A stretch of DNA of 64,000 nt from BOG-908 sp963848205. GTDB taxonomy: Bacteria; Pseudomonadota; Alphaproteobacteria; Acetobacterales; Acetobacteraceae. Shown here piece by piece: positions 45,900 to 53,388 of the stretch. The translations under genes and the position numbers were made by a program. The notes under the pieces were generated by a model, which was not told the origin of the DNA, searched no databases, and was given only the letters and a program-made list of their open reading frames with translations. The stretch's first letter is position 1. Each line of letters begins with the position of its first letter. The stretch is from positions 1 to 64,000 of the forward strand of contig CAWKCV010000006.1 of assembly GCA_963848205.1 (NCBI GenBank), written 5' to 3'.

Positions 45900-47936
45900 A
45901 TGAAGAAACACGTTCTGGCGGCGACTGCAGCTTTCGGCCTTGTCTCGATGGCAGCTCAGGCAGCCGAGACGGCACAGAGTTTCCCTGTCGGGCCATGGGG
46001 TTTCGACACGGCCGGCATGGATCGCAAGATCGCTCCGGGCAACAGCTTCTTCGATTTTGCCGACGGCACAGCTGTCAACCAGATCGTCATCCCGCCTGAC
46101 CGGACCAACTACGGCGCGTTTGTCGCACTCTCCGATCTGTCCGAACAACGCGTGCACGACATCTTGAACGAAGCCTCTGCCAAGGCGTCCGATCAGCCGA
46201 CCGAAGGGATCGGCAAAGCCGGCGCATTGTTCAAGGCTTTCATGGACGAAAATGCTGTCGAAAAGCTTGGCGCGACGCCGATGAAAGCCGAGCAGGACCA
46301 GATCACGGCGCTGAAGACGCCACAGGATTTTGCAAGCCTTCAGGGCCGCGCGCAGACGACGTTCCAGGGCTCGCTCTTTGCCATGTCCATCCAGCCGGAC
46401 GCGAAAGACCCGACCAAATATTCCGTCTCGATCGGTCAGGCCGGTCTGGGCATGCCGGACCGCGACTATTACACCGACGCACAGTTCGCCAACAAGAAAG
46501 CCAAATACGGGGCTTTCGTCACGCGCATGCTCACGCTGGCCGGCTGGCACGACCCCGCCGGATCGGCCGCGAAGGTGCAGGCGTTCGAGCAGAAGATTGC
46601 CGAAGCAAGCTGGGAGCGTGCCGAGGAACGCGATCCGGACAAGGTCTATAATCCGATGACGCCGGCCGAACTGAGCCAGTTCGCACCCGGGTTCGACTGG
46701 GCCGTATTCTTCAAGGCCGCCGACCTCGGCACGCCGAAGCTGGTGATCATCGAAGAAAAGACAGCCATCGCGAAGATCGCGGCAGTCGTCGGCGCCACGC
46801 CGATGGACACGTTGCAGGCCTGGGCGGCGTTCCACCTCGCACTCAACGCGGCACCGGTGCTGTCGAAAGACTTCGTCGATGCAGACTTCGAATTCAACAA
46901 TCATGAGCTGCAAGGCCAACCGCAGCAACGGCCACGCTGGAAGCGCGCGGTAAAGGCCGTCGAGGCCGCTCTCGGCGAAGCGGTCGGTACAGAGTATGTC
47001 GCCCGGTATTACCCGCCCGAAGCGCAGCAGAAGATGGAAGCACTCACGCATGATCTGCGTGCCGCCTTCCGCGTGCGCCTGCAACACAACAGCTGGATGG
47101 CGCCGCAGACACGCGATCTCGCAGTGGCCAAGCTGGATGCATTCGATTTCCAGATCGGCAAGCCGAAGAAGTGGCGCGACTATTCGTCGTTGGTCATCAA
47201 ATCAGACGATGTGTATGGCGATGTCGAACGCGGCGCGGCGTTTGAGTGGCATTTCTGGCTGCAGCATCTCGGCCAGCCGGTCGACAAGGACCAGTGGGAC
47301 ATGACGCCGCAGACGGTGAACGCCTACAACAATCCGGTGTTCAACGAAGTGGTGTTCCCGGCCGCGATCCTGCAGCCACCTTTCTTCAACAACAAGGCGG
47401 ATGCAGCGATCAATTACGGCGCCATCGGCGGCGTCATCGGTCATGAGATGACGCACGGCTTCGATGACGAGGGCCGTAAATTCGATGCGCAAGGCCGCCT
47501 GCACGATTGGTGGACGCCGGAGGACGCGACCAAGTTCGCCGAGCTCGGCAAACGTTTCGGCGCAGAATATGCGGCAATGGACATACTGCCCGGCGCACAT
47601 ATCCGCCCCGAACTGACGATGGGCGAAAACATCGCCGATCTCGGAGGTCTCACCCTCGCGCTCGATGCTTACCATACCTCGCTGAACGGACAGCCGGCAC
47701 CGGTGATCGACGGCATGACCGGCGACCAGCGCGTGTTCCTTGGATGGGCGCAGGTGTGGCGGGCCAAGGTGCGCCCGGATGCCGCGCGTCAGCGTCTCGT
47801 CACGGACCCGCACTCTCCACCGGTGGCGCGCGTCAACGGGCCGGTTCAGAACATCGACGCCTGGTACACGGCTTTCAACGTGAAGCCGGGTGACAAGCAG
47901 TATCTGACGCCGGAGCAGCGCGTAAAGATTTGGTAA
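45900..47936 (+). CDS. M13-family zinc metallopeptidase (neprilysin/PepO-like)
   Basis: 678 residues with a Sec signal peptide (MKKHVLAATAAFGLVSMAA, cleavage near AQA at 22), hence periplasmic. Zinc motif HEMTH at about 515-519 within GHEMTHGFDDEGRKF; third ligand Glu in MGENIADLGGL (about 576); also FNNKADAAINYGAIGGVIG and the end VKPGDKQYLTPEQRVKIW. M13 enzymes cleave short peptides on the N-side of hydrophobic residues. The start at 45900 is chosen because it begins the signal peptide. Confidence 0.94.
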   Translation: MKKHVLAATAAFGLVSMAAQAAETAQSFPVGPWGFDTAGMDRKIAPGNSFFDFADGTAVNQIVIPPDRTNYGAFVALSDLSEQRVHDILNEASAKASDQPTEGIGKAGALFKAFMDENAVEKLGATPMKAEQDQITALKTPQDFASLQGRAQTTFQGSLFAMSIQPDAKDPTKYSVSIGQAGLGMPDRDYYTDAQFANKKAKYGAFVTRMLTLAGWHDPAGSAAKVQAFEQKIAEASWERAEERDPDKVYNPMTPAELSQFAPGFDWAVFFKAADLGTPKLVIIEEKTAIAKIAAVVGATPMDTLQAWAAFHLALNAAPVLSKDFVDADFEFNNHELQGQPQQRPRWKRAVKAVEAALGEAVGTEYVARYYPPEAQQKMEALTHDLRAAFRVRLQHNSWMAPQTRDLAVAKLDAFDFQIGKPKKWRDYSSLVIKSDDVYGDVERGAAFEWHFWLQHLGQPVDKDQWDMTPQTVNAYNNPVFNEVVFPAAILQPPFFNNKADAAINYGAIGGVIGHEMTHGFDDEGRKFDAQGRLHDWWTPEDATKFAELGKRFGAEYAAMDILPGAHIRPELTMGENIADLGGLTLALDAYHTSLNGQPAPVIDGMTGDQRVFLGWAQVWRAKVRPDAARQRLVTDPHSPPVARVNGPVQNIDAWYTAFNVKPGDKQYLTPEQRVKIW

Positions 47937-47944
47937 GAGGAGGT

Positions 47945-47967
47945 CCTCTTTTCTAGAAGAAAAGAGG
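47945..47967. repeat. Intergenic A/T palindrome after the M13 peptidase gene
   Basis: Ten-base perfect stem CCTCTTTTCT / AGAAAAGAGG with a three-base loop, followed by CAACAGACTTTCG, then the GC-rich hairpin at 47980-48011. One of the most complete members of the dispersed family, and a likely terminator between convergent genes. Confidence 0.7.
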
Positions 47968-47979
47968 CAACAGACTTTC

Positions 47980-48011
47980 GCTCCGCTATCGCGAGCTTGC
48001 GATAGCGGAGC
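47980..48011. terminator. Strong GC hairpin between M13 peptidase gene and phoB
   Basis: Perfect 13-base stem GCTCCGCTATCGC / GCGATAGCGGAGC with a six-base loop. It lies 44 bases after the peptidase stop and 15 before the phoB stop, so it can end transcription from both sides. It is the second half of a composite repeat whose first half is the palindrome at 47945-47967. Confidence 0.7.
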
Positions 48012-48025
48012 ACCTGTTCTTGATC

Positions 48026-48742
48026 TTAGACTGGCTCGGTATCCAACGCGTAACCGGCAGCACGTACGGTCCGGACAACGTCCAGCTCGCCATCTCCGTT
48101 GATCGATTTTCTCAGACGTCGGATATGCACATCGACCGTGCGCGGCTCGACATGGATGTCCGGTCCCCATACCGCATCGAGCAGCTCTTCCCGCGAAAAT
48201 ACACGCCGTGGATGCTGCATCAGAAACTCCAGCAGCCGAAACTCGGTCGGCCCCAGATGCACCGCCCGGTTGTTGCGCTGCACGCGATGGGCTGCGAGGT
48301 CCATCGCAATATCATGAAACGCCAGCCCGCCTTTCGTAGGCACCGTGTTCGAACGACGCAGCAACGCACGCATGCGAGCAAGCAGCGCGTCCATGCTGAA
48401 CGGCTTGGTTATGTAATCATCCGCGCCCGTATTCAGGCCGCGCACTGCGTCCTGATCCTCGGTTCGCGCAGTCACCATGATCACCGGCAGATCGCGCGTG
48501 CTCGGCCGCCGGCGGATTTGCCGGCACACCTCGATGCCGGACATGATCGGCAACATCCAATCCAGCAGCACCAGATCAGGCTGAGACTCCGAGATGCGCG
48601 TCAGCGCTTCCTGCCCGTCGGCGGCGTCATCGACGCGAAATCCCTGCTTCTCGAGATTGTAGCGAAGCATGGTGGCCAAGGCCGCCTCGTCTTCGACAAC
48701 GAGCACGAGAGGTTTGGCGAGGTTTTGCGCATTGTCGGACAT
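48026..48742 (-). CDS. phoB: Phosphate regulon response regulator PhoB
   Basis: 238-residue OmpR-type regulator. Receiver domain: VVEDEAALATML, phospho-acceptor Asp at about 61 in LVLLDWMLP, MVTAR and the KPF switch in YITKPFSMDAL. DNA-binding winged helix: LGPTEFRLLEFLMQHPRRVFSREELLDAVWG and VDVHIRRLRKSIN. It follows phoU by nine bases, at the end of pstSCAB-phoU-phoB. No phoR histidine kinase gene is in the cluster. Confidence 0.95.
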   Translation of the reverse strand: MSDNAQNLAKPLVLVVEDEAALATMLRYNLEKQGFRVDDAADGQEALTRISESQPDLVLLDWMLPIMSGIEVCRQIRRRPSTRDLPVIMVTARTEDQDAVRGLNTGADDYITKPFSMDALLARMRALLRRSNTVPTKGGLAFHDIAMDLAAHRVQRNNRAVHLGPTEFRLLEFLMQHPRRVFSREELLDAVWGPDIHVEPRTVDVHIRRLRKSINGDGELDVVRTVRAAGYALDTEPV

Positions 48743-48750
48743 CAGCGTGT

Positions 48751-49500
48751 CTAGTCCTCAAGGCCGTCTGTATCGTGAGTCTGGGCGTGCGCCTCGCGCG
48801 GGCGGACGATCGCGTAGTTGGCGCTTTCGCCTTTCGGCCGCACGTCCGGCAAGGTATGACCGGTCGCCGCGAAATGGATCGTCTCGGCGATGTTGGTGGC
48901 GTGGTCTCCGATTCGCTCGAGGTTCTTGGCGATGAACAGAAGATGCGTGCACGGCGTGATATGCCGCGGATCTTCCATCATATACGTCACCAATTCGCGG
49001 AAAATGGCAGTGTAGATGTCGTCCACCGCCTGATCGGAGCGCCAGACCTGGATCGCCTTGTCCGCATCCACATCGCTCACGGCATCGACCGTCATTTTCA
49101 AACTTTCCTGCACCAGCCGCGCCATGTGTGCGAGTCCGCCAAGCTTGAAAGGCAGGCTGTATTGGTTGAGCACGATGCTGCGTTTGGCGACATTGGCCGC
49201 GTAATCGCCAATTCGTTCGAAATCGCTCGACATTTTCAGTGCCGCGACGATCTGGCGCAAATCCTGCGCTACCGGCTGACGCAGCGCGAGCAGGCGAATA
49301 ACAAATGCCTCCACCTCGCGCTCCAGCGCATCGACCGCCGGATCCTGCTCCACGGCGCGGATTGCAGCTTCGCCATCCTGCTCGACGATCGCCACCGTTG
49401 CAGTTGCCAGCTGCGCTTCCACCAAGCCGCCCATTTCGACCAGCAGGTCGCGTAGCCGGGTCAACTCCTGCTCGAAGCTTTTGACGATATGTTCGGCCAT
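48751..49500 (-). CDS. phoU: Phosphate transport regulator PhoU
   Basis: 249 residues made of two three-helix bundles, each with metal-binding acidic motifs: SSDFERIGDYAANVAKR and FIAKNLERIGDHATNIAET. It dampens PhoR/PhoB signalling when phosphate is plentiful. The ATG at 49500 (MAEHIVKSFEQEL) has AGGAAAGG upstream; a longer in-frame start is less likely. It lies between pstB and phoB. Confidence 0.95.
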   Translation of the reverse strand: MAEHIVKSFEQELTRLRDLLVEMGGLVEAQLATATVAIVEQDGEAAIRAVEQDPAVDALEREVEAFVIRLLALRQPVAQDLRQIVAALKMSSDFERIGDYAANVAKRSIVLNQYSLPFKLGGLAHMARLVQESLKMTVDAVSDVDADKAIQVWRSDQAVDDIYTAIFRELVTYMMEDPRHITPCTHLLFIAKNLERIGDHATNIAETIHFAATGHTLPDVRPKGESANYAIVRPREAHAQTHDTDGLED

Positions 49501-49524
49501 GGCGGGCCTTTCCTGTTGCAAGCG

Positions 49525-50358
49525 TTAGCCGAACCGGCCGGTCACATATTCCTGAGTGCGCCGCTCGCGTGGCGCCGTAAAGATATCCGCCGCTGCCCCT
49601 ACCTCGACCAGTTCGCCCAGATAGAAGAACGCCACCTGGTCGGCGCAGCGCGCCGCCTGCTGCATATTGTGCGTCACGATCGCGATGGTGAAATCGCGCT
49701 TCAGCTCGTCGATCAGTTCCTCGACCTTCAACGTGCTGATCGGGTCGAGCGCGCTGGTCGGCTCGTCGAGCAGGATGATCTCCGGGCGGGTCGCGATCGT
49801 GCGCGCGATACAGAGGCGCTGCTGCTGGCCGCCCGATAGGCCCGATGCCGGACTTTGCAGCCGATCCTTTACCTCCGCCCAAAGTGCGGCGCGCGTGAGC
49901 GACCATTCGACGCGACCGTCCATATCCGCGCGGCTGAGTCGCTCATGCAGTTTCACGCCGAACGCGATATTGTCGTAGATGCTCATCGGAAACGGTGTCG
50001 GCTTCTGGAAGACCATGCCGATGCGGCTGCGCAATGCATTCAGGTCGATGTCGGATGCGAGAAGGTTCACATCACCCATCATCACCTCGCCCGTCGCACG
50101 CTGGCCGGGATAGAGATCGTACATCCTGTTCAGCACGCGCAGCAGGGTGGATTTCCCACAACCGGAAGGTCCGATCATGCCCGTCACGCGGCGTTCGGGC
50201 AGATCAAGCATGATGGATTTCAGCGCCTGGTTTTTGCCGTAGAAGAAATCCAGGTTCCGTATCGACAGGCGCGCGGGACTTGCGGAGGCAGCAGGGGCGC
50301 GCGACGCCGATCGCGCGGCTCCAGGCGAAGTGGCCGCGGCGATTGTTGCCTGCTCCAT
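49525..50358 (-). CDS. pstB: Phosphate ABC transporter ATP-binding protein PstB
   Basis: 277 residues. Walker A GMIGPSGCGKSTLLR, Q-loop VFQKPTPFPMSIYDNI, signature SGLSGGQQQRLCIAR, Walker B IILLDEPTSALDP and switch His in VTHNMQQAARCADQ. I chose the ATG at 50358, preceded by AAGGA about 11 bases upstream; an ATG at 50379 is an alternative. An N-terminal Ala/Ser-rich extension of about 30 residues precedes the usual LSIRNLDFFYG start. Confidence 0.95.
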   Translation of the reverse strand: MEQATIAAATSPGAARSASRAPAASASPARLSIRNLDFFYGKNQALKSIMLDLPERRVTGMIGPSGCGKSTLLRVLNRMYDLYPGQRATGEVMMGDVNLLASDIDLNALRSRIGMVFQKPTPFPMSIYDNIAFGVKLHERLSRADMDGRVEWSLTRAALWAEVKDRLQSPASGLSGGQQQRLCIARTIATRPEIILLDEPTSALDPISTLKVEELIDELKRDFTIAIVTHNMQQAARCADQVAFFYLGELVEVGAAADIFTAPRERRTQEYVTGRFG

Positions 50359-50385
50359 GGGATCATGTCCTTCGGGCATAGGTGC

Positions 50386-51255
50386 CTAACGCCGGCGAAC
50401 GATTAAGCGCGCTGCGACATTGATCGCAAGCACGCCAAGTGTAATCAGCAGCGCACCGGTCCAGGCGAGTTGCACCCAATCCTCGAAGGCGGACGCGGCA
50501 TATTGGTAGATCGTCACTGGCAAGCTGGCCATGGCGGAGCCCATGCCGGAATAGCCGGAATTGCCGAGTGACGTGAACAGCAACGGCGCTGTCTCGCCCG
50601 CTACACGCGCGACGGCGAGCAGAACGCCAGTCATGATACCATCGAGCGCCGCGCGGTAGCAGATGAACACCGTGGTTTTCCATCTCGGCGCGCCCAATGC
50701 GATCGACGCCTCGCGCAGGCTGATCGGGATCAGCCGAAGCATATCTTCGGTCGTGCGCACCACGATAGGAATCACGATGATGGCCAGCGCGGCCGCTCCC
50801 GCAAAGCCGGAGAAGCCGCCCAACGGCGAGACGACGACCTGGTAGATGAAAAGGCCGATCAGGATCGATGGCGCGGACAGCAGAATGTCCGACACGAAGC
50901 GCACCGCGCCGCCCAGCGCTGTTCGGCCCGCATATTCGGCGAGATACGTGCCCACCATCAAACCGATTGGCGTGCCGATGAGCGTGCCGAGCCCTGCTTG
51001 TGCAATACTGCCGATAATGGCGTTGGCCAGGCCGCCATGGGCCCCTGGCGATGCAGTCGCGTGCATGAAGACTGCCAGCGAGAGACTACGCGAGCCCAGG
51101 TAGAACAAAGTCATCAATATCGACGTCAGAAAAGCGAGCGCCACGAAAGTGGCGACCCACGCCAGCACGCGCGCAACCAGGTCTGTGCGCTGGCGGCGCC
51201 GGCCGAGCGCCGATCGTGTGGCACCGTGCACCGGTGCTGCCAATGTCGCGCTCAT
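50386..51255 (-). CDS. pstA: Phosphate ABC transporter permease PstA
   Basis: 289-residue inner-membrane subunit with about six helices. The BPD permease motif is REASIALGAPRWKTTVFICYRA, and LLSAPSILIGLFIYQ is typical of PstA. The ATG at 51255 overlaps the pstC stop by four bases. The C-terminal NVAARLIVRRR ends 27 bases before the pstB start. Confidence 0.95.
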   Translation of the reverse strand: MSATLAAPVHGATRSALGRRRQRTDLVARVLAWVATFVALAFLTSILMTLFYLGSRSLSLAVFMHATASPGAHGGLANAIIGSIAQAGLGTLIGTPIGLMVGTYLAEYAGRTALGGAVRFVSDILLSAPSILIGLFIYQVVVSPLGGFSGFAGAAALAIIVIPIVVRTTEDMLRLIPISLREASIALGAPRWKTTVFICYRAALDGIMTGVLLAVARVAGETAPLLFTSLGNSGYSGMGSAMASLPVTIYQYAASAFEDWVQLAWTGALLITLGVLAINVAARLIVRRR

Positions 51256-52187
51256 GCCTGGCGAACCCTCGGCACCAGCAACGTCCGAGAGATGGCGAGC
51301 ACGGCGAAGGAGATCACAAACAGGATGAACCCCAAAGCCAGCAGCGATGAAAGCTGCAGGCTGCCCGAATCCGCCTCGGGAAATTCGAGGGCGACCAGCG
51401 AGGCGATCGTGTTGCCAGGCGCGAAAATGCTCGGATTGATTCGATTGGTGTTGCCGATGACGAAGGTCACCGCCATCGTCTCGCCAAGTGCGCGGCCAAG
51501 GCCGAGCATGATGCCGCCGATCACCGACGCACGCGTGTAGGGCAATACGATGCTGCGCATCACTTCCCACGGCGTGCAGCCGAGGCCGAACGCACTTTCC
51601 TTGAAAATAACCGGGACTGTCAGGAACACATCGCGCATGGTCGCGGCGATGAACGGGGTGATCATGATGGCGAGCACGACGGAAGCGGTAAAGATGCTGC
51701 TGTCGCCGGGGAGCGCGCGGAATACCGGCGCGATGAGCGGAACATGGCCCAGGGATGCGGTCAGCCAAGGCTTGACCGTCGCACTGATCACCGGCGCCAG
51801 GACGAAGAACCCCCACATGCCATAGATGATGCTCGGCACGGCGGCGAGCAGTTCGATGGCGGTGCCTACCGGGCGTCGCAGCCAGCTCGGCGCCAGCTCC
51901 GTCAAGAAAAACGCGACACCGAATGCCAGCGGCACCGCCATGACAAGCGCCAGAACGGAACTCACGACCGTGCCATACACCGAGACGAGCGCGCCAAAAC
52001 GCTCGGTGACCGGGTTCCAGGCCGACGATACGAGGAACGCCGGGCCGAACGCGCGAAACGCCGGCAACCCGCCCACAAACAGCAGCACGATGATGGCGCC
52101 CAGCAGCACCAGGACGAACACACCGGCAGCATGCGCCGTCAGTGCAAAAATACGATCGCCTGCCCCCTGGCTACGGTTGGTCTGCAC
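51252..52187 (-). CDS. pstC: Phosphate ABC transporter permease PstC
   Basis: 311-residue permease partner of PstA with six membrane helices. The motif FGLGCTPWEVMRSIVLPYTRA is the ABC-coupling loop; AVPSIIYGMWGFFVL is conserved in PstC. A GTG at 52187 with GGAG five to eight bases upstream is the best start (MQTNRSQGAGDRIF); no ATG fits. The pstS stop lies 65 bases upstream. Confidence 0.94.
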   Translation of the reverse strand: MQTNRSQGAGDRIFALTAHAAGVFVLVLLGAIIVLLFVGGLPAFRAFGPAFLVSSAWNPVTERFGALVSVYGTVVSSVLALVMAVPLAFGVAFFLTELAPSWLRRPVGTAIELLAAVPSIIYGMWGFFVLAPVISATVKPWLTASLGHVPLIAPVFRALPGDSSIFTASVVLAIMITPFIAATMRDVFLTVPVIFKESAFGLGCTPWEVMRSIVLPYTRASVIGGIMLGLGRALGETMAVTFVIGNTNRINPSIFAPGNTIASLVALEFPEADSGSLQLSSLLALGFILFVISFAVLAISRTLLVPRVRQA

Positions 52188-52252
52188 GGCATCTCCGCGT
52201 TCGCTTGGGGCAAAGCCGGGTCGCGCGAAATCGGCGCGGCCCGGGTCGCGCG

Positions 52253-53269
52253 CTACTTCTTCATCTTCGCCCACGCTGCCTTCACCTGCGTCTTCACGCT
52301 GGCAGGCAACGGCACGTATTGCAGGTTGGTCGCGATGCTGTCGCCGTTGGCAAAGGCCCAGCCGAAAAACTTCGTCACCGCCGCCGCTTTCACCGGATCG
52401 GACGGATTGGTCGGAATTAGCACGAAGGTCGCCGACACGATCGGCCACGCGGTGGCGCCCGGCTGGTCGTTCAGGTCCACGGCAAAGTCCTTCGCACCCG
52501 CCCAATCGGCCCCCTTGGCGGCCGCGGCGAAGCTCGCCAGCGACGGTTTGATGAACGCGCCATCATGGGTGCGCAGTTGCGTCGTCGTCAGGTGGTTCAG
52601 CGTGGCATAGGCGCTTTCGACATAGCCGATCGCACCCGGCGTGCTCTTGACGGCGCCGGCGACGCCGGCCGTGCCCTTCGACCCTGTGCCAGCGGGCCAG
52701 CTCACCGCGGTCGCGGCCCCCACCTTCGACTTGAAGTCGGGGTCCACCTTCGAGAGATAGCTGGTGAACACGAACGTGGTGCCTGACCCGTCCGCGCGAT
52801 ACACAGGTGCGATGGCAAGGTCGGGCAGTTTGACGCCGGGATTAAGCGCGGCGATGGCTGCGTCGTTCCATTTCGTCAGCGTGCCCAGATAGATGTCGGC
52901 AATCGTCTTGCCGGTCAGGCGCAGCTTGGCGTCGGCCATCCCGGGCAGATTTACCGCCATATCAACGGCGCCCATGACGGCGGGAAATTGCAACAGCTTT
53001 GCCGATGCGAGCTTGGCGGGCGCCATCGGGGCGTCCGACGCGCCAAAATCGACCGTGCGTTGGGTGATCAGCTTCTGTCCGGCGCCGGACCCGACACCCT
53101 GATAATTAAGGCTGATGCCTGTCGCCGGCTTGGAGGCATCCGCCCATGCGCCATAGATCGGCTGTGCGAACGTGGAGCCGGCACCGGTAATCGCCTGGGC
53201 GAATGCCTGGGGTGCCGCCGCGAGCGCGCAAAAAGCACTGGCGCACAGGAAAAGTTTGCGCATGGACAT
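52253..53269 (-). CDS. pstS: Periplasmic phosphate-binding protein PstS
   Basis: 338 residues with a Sec signal peptide (MSMRKLFLCASAFCALAAA, cleavage near AFA-QA at 24). The phosphate-binding loops GAGSTFAQPIYGAW, VDFGASDAPM and the SGTTFVFTSYLSK segment are present. First gene of pstSCAB-phoU-phoB, with a Pho box about 75-92 bases before the start codon. Confidence 0.96.
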   Translation of the reverse strand: MSMRKLFLCASAFCALAAAPQAFAQAITGAGSTFAQPIYGAWADASKPATGISLNYQGVGSGAGQKLITQRTVDFGASDAPMAPAKLASAKLLQFPAVMGAVDMAVNLPGMADAKLRLTGKTIADIYLGTLTKWNDAAIAALNPGVKLPDLAIAPVYRADGSGTTFVFTSYLSKVDPDFKSKVGAATAVSWPAGTGSKGTAGVAGAVKSTPGAIGYVESAYATLNHLTTTQLRTHDGAFIKPSLASFAAAAKGADWAGAKDFAVDLNDQPGATAWPIVSATFVLIPTNPSDPVKAAAVTKFFGWAFANGDSIATNLQYVPLPASVKTQVKAAWAKMKK

Positions 53270-53343
53270 GGTTGTGGCGCTCCTCGGGGGTCGAAACTGG
53301 GCGGAACCTAGTCGCCCGGCCGGGACAGAACCATTGCCCGTGT

Positions 53344-53361
53344 GTGAAGCTTTTATGACAG
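53344..53361 (-). promoter_or_regulatory. Pho box upstream of pstS
   Basis: On the minus strand the site reads CTGTCAT-AAAA-GCTTCAC, two seven-base half-sites 11 bases apart. The first is a perfect match to CTGTCAT; the second retains TCAC. It sits 75-92 bases before the pstS ATG and just past the stop of the TonB-receptor gene. PhoB from this operon should bind it. Confidence 0.75.
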
Positions 53362-53388
53362 AACGGTGGCAGGCCGGTCAGGAAGCGA

